Assembly (NCBI RefSeq): GCF_003667825.1
Contig: NZ_CP033043.1
Coordinates: 1 to 64,000 of the forward strand
Direction: 5' to 3'
DNA from: Metabacillus litoralis
Lineage (GTDB): Bacteria; Bacillota; Bacilli; Bacillales; Bacillaceae
Length of the DNA: 64,000 bases
Shown: one piece after another, positions 58,844 through 64,000 of the stretch
Layout of the letters: each line of letters opens with the position of its first letter
Position numbering within the stretch: the stretch's first letter is position 1
Notes under the pieces: model-generated
What the model saw: the letters and a program-made list of their open reading frames with translations, nothing else
Databases searched by the model: none
Told to the model about the DNA's origin: nothing
Program-made: the position numbers and the translations under genes

Positions 58844-59500
58844 ATGACAAATGTACGTGTGAAAATTGCCCAAAGAGCTGAAAAAGAAATTCAGGATGGT
58901 TTTTATGTGAACTTAGGTATTGGGATGCCAACAATGGTTGCGAACTATATTTCTGGTAATAAAAATGTTGTTCTTCAATCTGAGAATGGATTATTAGGGA
59001 TTGGACCCTATCCAACAGAAGAAGAGGTAGATCCGGATTTAATCAATGCGGGGAAAGAAACTGTTACAGCCATTAAAGGGGCAAGCTTTTTCAGTAATGC
59101 CGAGTCATTCGCGATGATTCGTGGCGGACATATTGATGTTGCTATTCTAGGTGGAATGGAAGTATCCGAAAATGGTGATCTAGCAAACTGGATGATTCCA
59201 GGTAAAATGATTAAAGGTATGGGCGGTGCAATGGATTTAGTTCATGGTGCAAAAAAGATTATCGTTATTATGGAGCATGTGAACAAAGTTGGCCAACCTA
59301 AAATTTTGAGAAAGTGCACTTTGCCATTAACAGGGCAAGGGGTTGTTGATCGAATTATTACAGATCGGGCTGTTATTGATGTGAAAGAGGACGGACTACA
59401 TTTAGTTGAAGTGGCAAAAGGGTATAGTGTTCAAGATATTGTTGATTCGACTGAAGCGGAGTTGAAGATTTCTGAGAATGTTTTGTACGATGTTTTTTGA
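58844..59500 (+). CDS. scoB: 3-oxoacid CoA-transferase subunit B
   Basis: The 218-aa beta subunit has NLGIGMPT and the catalytic Glu47 in [11 protein letters not shown], where the CoA thioester intermediate forms. [13 protein letters not shown] and [13 protein letters not shown] are typical. With subunit A and the thiolase it completes acetoacetate utilisation. Confidence 0.93.
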   Translation: MTNVRVKIAQRAEKEIQDGFYVNLGIGMPTMVANYISGNKNVVLQSENGLLGIGPYPTEEEVDPDLINAGKETVTAIKGASFFSNAESFAMIRGGHIDVAILGGMEVSENGDLANWMIPGKMIKGMGGAMDLVHGAKKIIVIMEHVNKVGQPKILRKCTLPLTGQGVVDRIITDRAVIDVKEDGLHLVEVAKGYSVQDIVDSTEAELKISENVLYDVF

Positions 59501-59514
59501 TTTTTAATAGAAAG

Positions 59515-59562
59515 AAAAACCCGAGTAGAAGTTGTTGTGAAGGGTTTCTATTCGGGTTTTTT
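59515..59562 (+). terminator. Terminator of the acetoacetate operon
   Basis: AAAAACCCGAGTAGAA pairs with TTCTATTCGGGTTTTT (two wobble or mismatched positions); a T-run follows. Confidence 0.88.
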
Positions 59563-59588
59563 ATGTGGGCAATTATCTACCAAAGAAA

Positions 59589-60686
59589 TTATGGTAATGG
59601 CTGTTGCTGAGTTATACAGTGAATATTGCCTCCTGCTACAGATATTTCTCTAGTGTTTACAGGAACGATTTCTCGATCTGGAAACATTTTTTTGAAAGCT
59701 TCGATGGCAACCTCATCTTGAGGATCATCAAATACAGGTAGTATCACACCACCATTGCATAAATAACAATTAATATAAGTGGAAATGAATGTTACATCTG
59801 TTGAGCGACGGAAGCTGTTATGAGCAAAGTCAATTTCTTCACTTTCAGATGGTGTTAATAGTATTTGGTCGGGAAGATGAATTTTATGGATTTTTAACTG
59901 TCTTCCCTTTGCATCTGTTGCGGTTTTTAATATCTCATAGGCATTTTTTAAAACCTCATACTGTGAATGGTTCGGGTCGTCAGTCCATCCAATTGCTACC
60001 TCACCAGGTCGGATAAAAAAGACAATTTCATCTACGTGTCCATCAGTTTCATCACCAACTAACCCATCTTTAAGCCAAATGACTTTTTTTATATTTAAGT
60101 AATCATCTAGTTTCTTTTCAATTTCTTCCTTTGAAAATGAAGGGTTACGGTTCGAATTAAGTAGACATTGCTCTGTTGTAATTAATGTACCTTCACCATC
60201 AACTGTAATGGCACCACCTTCAAGAATCAGTTCAGAAGCGTCATATCTTTTTAATTGTTCAATTTCAAGCACTTTCTTCTTAACATGCAAATCCAAATGC
60301 CAAGGAAAATATAGTCCCTCTTCCAGACCACCCCAAGCATTGAATCCCCAATCAATTCCGCGGACTTCACCTTTATCATTTTTTACAAATGTAGGTCCCA
60401 TATCTCTCATCCAAGCATCATTAGAAGATAATTCTATAACTCTAATGTTTTCTGGTAGCTTGGCACGGGCGTTTTCAAATTGATCAGAGGATACGCACAT
60501 TGTAACGGGTTCAAATCTTGAAATTGCTTTTGCTACTTCAACAAATACCCGTTGTGCTGGTTTTGCACCTGCTCTCCATGTATCAGTTCGTGTTGGCCAG
60601 AGCATCCAAGTTCCTTTGTGTGGCTCAAATTCTCCAGGCATTCTAAATCCATCTTTTTTTGGTGTGCTAGTAATCTGTACAACCAT
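59589..60686 (-). CDS. aguA: Agmatine deiminase
   Basis: The 365-aa guanidino-modifying enzyme converts agmatine to N-carbamoylputrescine and ammonia. Marks are MPGEFEPHKGTWMLWP, NDAWMRDMGPT, WGFNAWGG, GDETDGHVDE and the catalytic Cys357 in GGNIHCITQQQP. GGAGG precedes the ATG at 60686. A perfect sigma-54 promoter lies 90-105 nt upstream, beyond the regulator's stop. No AguB nitrilase-type carbamoylputrescine amidase is seen in the window, but an M20-type carbamoylase controlled by the same kind of promoter lies 1.7 kb away. Confidence 0.95.
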   Translation of the reverse strand: MVVQITSTPKKDGFRMPGEFEPHKGTWMLWPTRTDTWRAGAKPAQRVFVEVAKAISRFEPVTMCVSSDQFENARAKLPENIRVIELSSNDAWMRDMGPTFVKNDKGEVRGIDWGFNAWGGLEEGLYFPWHLDLHVKKKVLEIEQLKRYDASELILEGGAITVDGEGTLITTEQCLLNSNRNPSFSKEEIEKKLDDYLNIKKVIWLKDGLVGDETDGHVDEIVFFIRPGEVAIGWTDDPNHSQYEVLKNAYEILKTATDAKGRQLKIHKIHLPDQILLTPSESEEIDFAHNSFRRSTDVTFISTYINCYLCNGGVILPVFDDPQDEVAIEAFKKMFPDREIVPVNTREISVAGGNIHCITQQQPLP

Positions 60687-60774
60687 CTATGATCCTCCTA
60701 ATCTTTGAATATATAGTAGGTGTATTTTAATCAATAAATTTTAGCTATTAATAAATTCAATTCATAAATAGTTA

Positions 60775-60791
60775 TGCAATAAGTGTGCCAA
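60775..60791 (-). promoter_or_regulatory. Sigma-54 (SigL) promoter of aguA
   Basis: On the minus strand TTGGCACACTTATTGCA is an exact match to TTGGCAC-N5-TTGCA, with GG and GC 10 nt apart. It sits between the activator stop (60800) and aguA. Confidence 0.88.
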
Positions 60792-60799
60792 TTCTTAAA

Positions 60800-62200
60800 C
60801 TAGACGTTATGTATATCATATTTTTTAATTCTCCTGGTGATAGATGATTGTGTAATTCCCAGTGCAGTAGCAGCTTTTCTTGCAGTGCCATGCTCAATTA
60901 ATGCATGTTGAATCATTTCTTTTTCAATGTTTTCTATATACTCTGTTAGGCTTTGGTGATTTAACTGTAATGTTGAGATTTTATTAGAGGTAGTTTCACT
61001 GGTCGTTATTGATTTTTTGTGAATATCTTCTGGTAGGTCTTCTAACGAGATGCGGTTGTTATAGGCTGTGATGACTAATCTTTCTACTGTATTTTCTATT
61101 TCTCTAATATTCCCAGGCCATTCGTAATGCTGTAATTGTTCCAATGTTTCTTTGTTAAAAGCGACATTTCGGTTATATTTATAATTGAATTTTTCTAAGT
61201 AGTGGTAAAGAAGGGGAAGAATGTCGTCTTTTCGATCTTTAATAGAAGGTATTTGTATTGTGATGACATTTAGGCGGTAAAACAAATCCTCTCTAAATTT
61301 CTTTTGTTTCACCATTACCTGTAGATTTTGGTTTGTTGCTGTTATGATTCTAATATCTGCCTTTTTTTCCTCGGTACTTCCAATCGGAATGTATGTTTTA
61401 TTTTGTAATAATTGCAGTAATTTTGGTTGTAGGTGTAGAGGTAGCTCCCCAATTTCATCTAAAAACAGTGTACCTCCATTAGCTTTTTCAACTAAACCTT
61501 GTTTTCCCTTGGAGTTAGCTCCTGTAAAAGCTCCTTTCGTATAGCCGAATAATTCTGATTCAACTAATGTTTCTGGTATTGCACCACAATTTATTTTTAC
61601 AAATGGTTGATCAGATCTTTGACTCTTTAAGTGAAGCTCTTCTGCTGAAAAGCTTTTTCCTACACCAGACTCTCCAGTTAACAAAACAGTTGCATCAAAG
61701 CTTGCCACTCTGTTAATTAACTCAATCATTTCAATGTGTTTTTTACTTTTGCCTATGATCTTTTTATGATCTATTTCTTTTTTTTGAGATAATTTCATTT
61801 CTTGAATTTGTTCCCAGTATTGCTTTACTAATGCTTCCGTTTTTTCCAGCTTAAGTGAGGCTTTTACGGTTTCTGTCACATCTTTAACATGAACAACCAC
61901 ATATTCTGTTCCTTCTATTTTAATTAAATAGCCTGTTGCGAGATATTGTCTACCTTTTGAGGTTTGTACTTTTGTTGTTGTTTTTCTTGATTTTAAAACT
62001 ATTTTTGTGACAGATGGAGTGAAAACCCCCATTGTTTCTAATTCCTCGACGGTTTTTCCAATTATTTTCTCTCGACTTAATCCTAACTGTTTTGTGCTTG
62101 TGTTATTAAGCCATTTTGCTATTCCATTATGATCAGCTATAAAGATTCCATCATTAAGATGATTAAGAACAGCTGTGAAAAATTCACTATGTAAACTCAT
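60800..62200 (-). CDS. Sigma-54-dependent activator with PAS domain
   Basis: The 466-aa enhancer-binding protein has an N-terminal PAS domain (about 8-115, FFTAVLNHLNDGIFIADHNG), an AAA+ domain (about 148-385) with Walker A GESGVGKS (176-183), the sigma-54 contact loop GAFTGA (223-228) and Walker B GGTLFLDEIGEL. A Fis-type helix-turn-helix is at the end (about 430-463, RKAATALGITQSSITRRIKKY). It is RocR-like in layout. It lies between two sigma-54 promoters, one facing aguA and one facing the carbamoylase, and probably drives both. Confidence 0.93.
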   Translation of the reverse strand: MSLHSEFFTAVLNHLNDGIFIADHNGIAKWLNNTSTKQLGLSREKIIGKTVEELETMGVFTPSVTKIVLKSRKTTTKVQTSKGRQYLATGYLIKIEGTEYVVVHVKDVTETVKASLKLEKTEALVKQYWEQIQEMKLSQKKEIDHKKIIGKSKKHIEMIELINRVASFDATVLLTGESGVGKSFSAEELHLKSQRSDQPFVKINCGAIPETLVESELFGYTKGAFTGANSKGKQGLVEKANGGTLFLDEIGELPLHLQPKLLQLLQNKTYIPIGSTEEKKADIRIITATNQNLQVMVKQKKFREDLFYRLNVITIQIPSIKDRKDDILPLLYHYLEKFNYKYNRNVAFNKETLEQLQHYEWPGNIREIENTVERLVITAYNNRISLEDLPEDIHKKSITTSETTSNKISTLQLNHQSLTEYIENIEKEMIQHALIEHGTARKAATALGITQSSITRRIKKYDIHNV

Positions 62201-62218
62201 ACGTCATCTCCTTTTGAG

Positions 62219-62272
62219 TCGATATCGAATCAGTTAGTCGAAATCGATTCAACTTTGATGCGGAATCGATTC
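62219..62272. promoter_or_regulatory. Putative enhancer (UAS) sites of the sigma-54 activator
   Basis: Three related boxes: GATATCGAATC (62221-62231), AAATCGATTC (62241-62250) and the perfect palindrome GAATCGATTC (62263-62272). The last two are 22 bp apart, i.e. on the same helix face. They lie 60-115 nt upstream of the minus-24 element at 62333. Confidence 0.7.
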
Positions 62273-62332
62273 ATTTGCGTGTTAATAGTATCATTATTCT
62301 GAAAAATTGTCTATTTAACATCAATTTTTCAT

Positions 62333-62349
62333 TTGGCATAGATCTTGCA
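62333..62349 (+). promoter_or_regulatory. Sigma-54 (SigL) promoter of the carbamoylase operon
   Basis: TTGGCATAGATCTTGCA, GG and GC 10 nt apart, one change from the consensus; 26 nt before the GTG start. Confidence 0.88.
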
Positions 62350-62374
62350 CCTAGTAAAGTGAGGAGGGGAAGAA

Positions 62375-63631
62375 GTGGAAACAACTAAACTAAGTATTAA
62401 TAGAACTAGGCTTCTAGAAACAATTAATATTAGTTCGAAAATAGGAGAGATAGATAATGGAGGGCTAAATCGATTAGCTCTAACACATGAAGATAAATTG
62501 ATGAGAGATCAATTTTGCGAATGGCTGATAGCAGAAAATCTTGAGGTAAGAGTGGATGATTTTGGAAACATATATGGGCGAAGACCTGGTAGAAAAAATA
62601 ATGAGCATGCACTAGCAATTGGGTCCCATCTTGATACTCAACCTTGTGGTGGTCGTTATGATGGAATACTCGGTGTTTTGAGCTCATTAGAAGTGATTCG
62701 TGTATTAAATGAGCATAACATTGAAACGGATTATCCGATCGAAATCATTAATTTTACAAATGAAGAAGGCGCAAGATTTTCACCACCGATGCTAGGATCA
62801 GGTGGGGTTGCCGGAGTATTTACCAAAGATTTTATTTATAACTTAAAAGATACAAACGGAGTAACATTTGAAGAAGCTCTAAAGGAAATTGGCTATATGG
62901 GGGATGAGGAAAATCGGATTAAATCAGTGAAAAGATTCATAGAGCTTCATATTGAACAAGGACCTATATTAGAAAGAGAGAACAAAACAATCGGAATTGT
63001 TGAAGGAATTCAAGGAATGAGCTGGTTAACGGTTAAAGTGATTGGAGAAAGCAATCATGCAGGACCAACTCCTATGGAAAATCGGAAAGATCCTTTAGTC
63101 ATTTCATCCAAAATGATCACACTTATTAATGGGCTTACTCGTGAGATTGAGGGGTTAAAAACAACGGTAGGAAAGTTGAATGTTAGTCCAAATGTTGCAA
63201 ATGTTATTCCGGGTGAAGTTGAATTTACGGTTGATATCAGACATCAAGATGATGAGATCAGAAATGACGCAATCGAAAGATTAAAAGAACAATTAAGCAC
63301 AATTGCCTTTTTACATCAAGTGGAGTTAACGATTCAAACTCCTTGGAATTCGAATGCTGTTACGTTTTCACCGCTTATAACAAATGTTATTTCTGAAACT
63401 GCTGAAAAGTTAAATTTTTCATCTAAAAGAATGTACAGCGGTCCAGGACATGATGCTAAATATATGAGTTATTTAGGTGATACTGGAATGATTTTTTTAC
63501 CTAGTATTAATGGAATTAGTCATAATGTGTTTGAGAAAACACTAGAAGATGATATTGAAAAAGGAGCTAATCTTCTTTTATCAGTTACTCTTAGTCTATC
63601 AACTGAAAATGAATATGTTGGGAGCGAATAA
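62375..63631 (+). CDS. M20-family amidase/carbamoylase (hydantoinase-carbamoylase type)
   Basis: The 418-aa binuclear zinc hydrolase acts on N-carbamoyl or ureido compounds (N-carbamoyl amino acids, beta-ureidopropionate, allantoate). Metal and catalytic marks are GSHLDTQPCGGRYDG (His85, Asp96), NEEGARF (Glu130-131), ELHIEQGP (His192) and GPGHDAKYM. The lid domain contains ESNHAGPTPM. The start is GTG at 62375 behind GAGGAGGGG. It is followed by a class III aminotransferase and preceded by a sigma-54 promoter. By context N-carbamoylputrescine from AguA is a possible substrate, beta-ureidopropionate the main alternative. Confidence 0.9.
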   Translation: METTKLSINRTRLLETINISSKIGEIDNGGLNRLALTHEDKLMRDQFCEWLIAENLEVRVDDFGNIYGRRPGRKNNEHALAIGSHLDTQPCGGRYDGILGVLSSLEVIRVLNEHNIETDYPIEIINFTNEEGARFSPPMLGSGGVAGVFTKDFIYNLKDTNGVTFEEALKEIGYMGDEENRIKSVKRFIELHIEQGPILERENKTIGIVEGIQGMSWLTVKVIGESNHAGPTPMENRKDPLVISSKMITLINGLTREIEGLKTTVGKLNVSPNVANVIPGEVEFTVDIRHQDDEIRNDAIERLKEQLSTIAFLHQVELTIQTPWNSNAVTFSPLITNVISETAEKLNFSSKRMYSGPGHDAKYMSYLGDTGMIFLPSINGISHNVFEKTLEDDIEKGANLLLSVTLSLSTENEYVGSE

Positions 63632-63633
63632 AC

Positions 63634-64000
63634 ATGACATTTAAACAAGAGGAATTACTAACAAAAACAAATTTTGAAGAGCTAAGTAATTTAGATAAAA
63701 AACATATCATCCACCCTGTAGCCGTGCCAAAGGTTCATGCATCAGTAGGACCAAAGATTATCTTTTCTGAAGGAAAAGGTGTTTATGTGAAAGACGTTCA
63801 TAATCGTTCCTATATTGATGGAGTGTCAATGCTATGGAATGTCAATGTTGGTCATGGAAGAAAAGAATTAGCGGATGTGGCACATGAGCAAATGATGAAA
63901 ATGGCATATAGCTCAACTTTCTATGGATATGGAAATGAGCCGGCTATCCGTTTAGCAGAGAAAATAGCCTCCATCACTCCTGGGGATTTAAATACGATTT
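63634..64000 (+). CDS. Class III omega-aminotransferase, 5' part (cut by window end)
   Basis: Only the first 122 residues are present. MTFKQEELL...HPVAVPKV, then SEGKGVYVKDVHNRSYIDGVSMLWNVNVGHGRKELADVA (in part) and YGNEPAIRLAEKIASITPGDLN match the N-terminal domain of the omega-amino acid/beta-alanine/putrescine:pyruvate aminotransferase group. The PLP lysine lies beyond the window. The ATG at 63634 starts 3 nt after the carbamoylase stop behind GGGAG, so the two are co-transcribed. It would deaminate the amine product of the carbamoylase. Confidence 0.87.
   Translation, partial: MTFKQEELLTKTNFEELSNLDKKHIIHPVAVPKVHASVGPKIIFSEGKGVYVKDVHNRSYIDGVSMLWNVNVGHGRKELADVAHEQMMKMAYSSTFYGYGNEPAIRLAEKIASITPGDLNTI

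Overview
The window looks like chromosomal DNA of a spore-forming, AT-rich member of the Bacillaceae (Bacillus/Metabacillus-like). The evidence is a SpoVIF sporulation gene, strong GGAGG-type ribosome binding sites with frequent GTG/TTG starts, CcpA (cre)-like sites, low-GC codon use, and a GC-rich intergenic repeat of a kind common in Bacillaceae. No rRNA, tRNA, phage, transposase or CRISPR was seen. I read the sequence by eye; family names come from motif recognition, not database searches.

Layout. 1-346: a 52-bp tandem hairpin array. 347-6876: GH36 alpha-galactosidase, spoVIF, a luciferase-like oxidoreductase, a coiled-coil protein, a divergent SDR/TetR pair with two palindromic operators, and a thioredoxin-fold protein. 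7261-11309: a GH105 unsaturated glucuronyl hydrolase with a three-part TRAP transporter. 11357-17878: LysR/SulP and AraC/GH3 divergent pairs. 17907-19538: a manganese (yybP-ykoY) riboswitch with tandem terminators ahead of a PAP2 phosphatase and a small kinase-like protein. 19784-40297: a 20-kb aromatic-acid catabolic island. 40453-43240: an aminotransferase and a sigma-54-driven YjiH-family membrane protein. 43356-43489: the GC-rich repeat. 43675-52703: a two-component system, a membrane protein and a complete Opp/Dpp peptide-type ABC importer with a DUF1028 protein. 52868-54061: a DUF2798 protein, then a c-di-GMP-I riboswitch with a small STAS-like protein. 54417-55796: a GPH sugar symporter. 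55896-59500: LysR with an acetoacetate-utilisation operon (thiolase plus CoA transferase A/B). 59589-64000: a sigma-54 regulon with agmatine deiminase, a PAS-type activator, an M20 carbamoylase and a class III aminotransferase cut by the window end.

The aromatic island encodes an aromatic-acid importer, a PucR-like regulator, a full set of beta-oxidation enzymes (CoA ligase, acyl-CoA dehydrogenase, enoyl-CoA hydratase, 3-hydroxyacyl-CoA dehydrogenase, thiolase), a 4-hydroxybenzoyl-CoA-type thioesterase, a flavin monooxygenase, two gentisate-type ring-cleavage dioxygenases, two fumarylacetoacetase-family hydrolases and a DinB-fold candidate maleylpyruvate isomerase. Together they could take a hydroxyphenylpropanoid or hydroxybenzoate through CoA esters to gentisate and on to fumarate and pyruvate. 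Two pairs of 'twin' promoters, each pair sharing an operator and exactly the same operator-to-minus-10 spacing, suggest two regulons inside the island, one probably PucR-type and one IclR-type.

The most notable observations are: (1) two arrays of unrelated sequence, 24 kb apart, sharing an identical format of 52-bp units, 27-nt TGTC...GACA hairpins and GGAAA in the spacer; (2) the beta-oxidation-to-gentisate island and its twin promoters; (3) three near-perfect sigma-54 promoters, two of which tie agmatine deiminase to a carbamoylase and aminotransferase and suggest an agmatine route that does not use the usual AguB; (4) manganese and c-di-GMP riboswitches placed ahead of unexpected genes.
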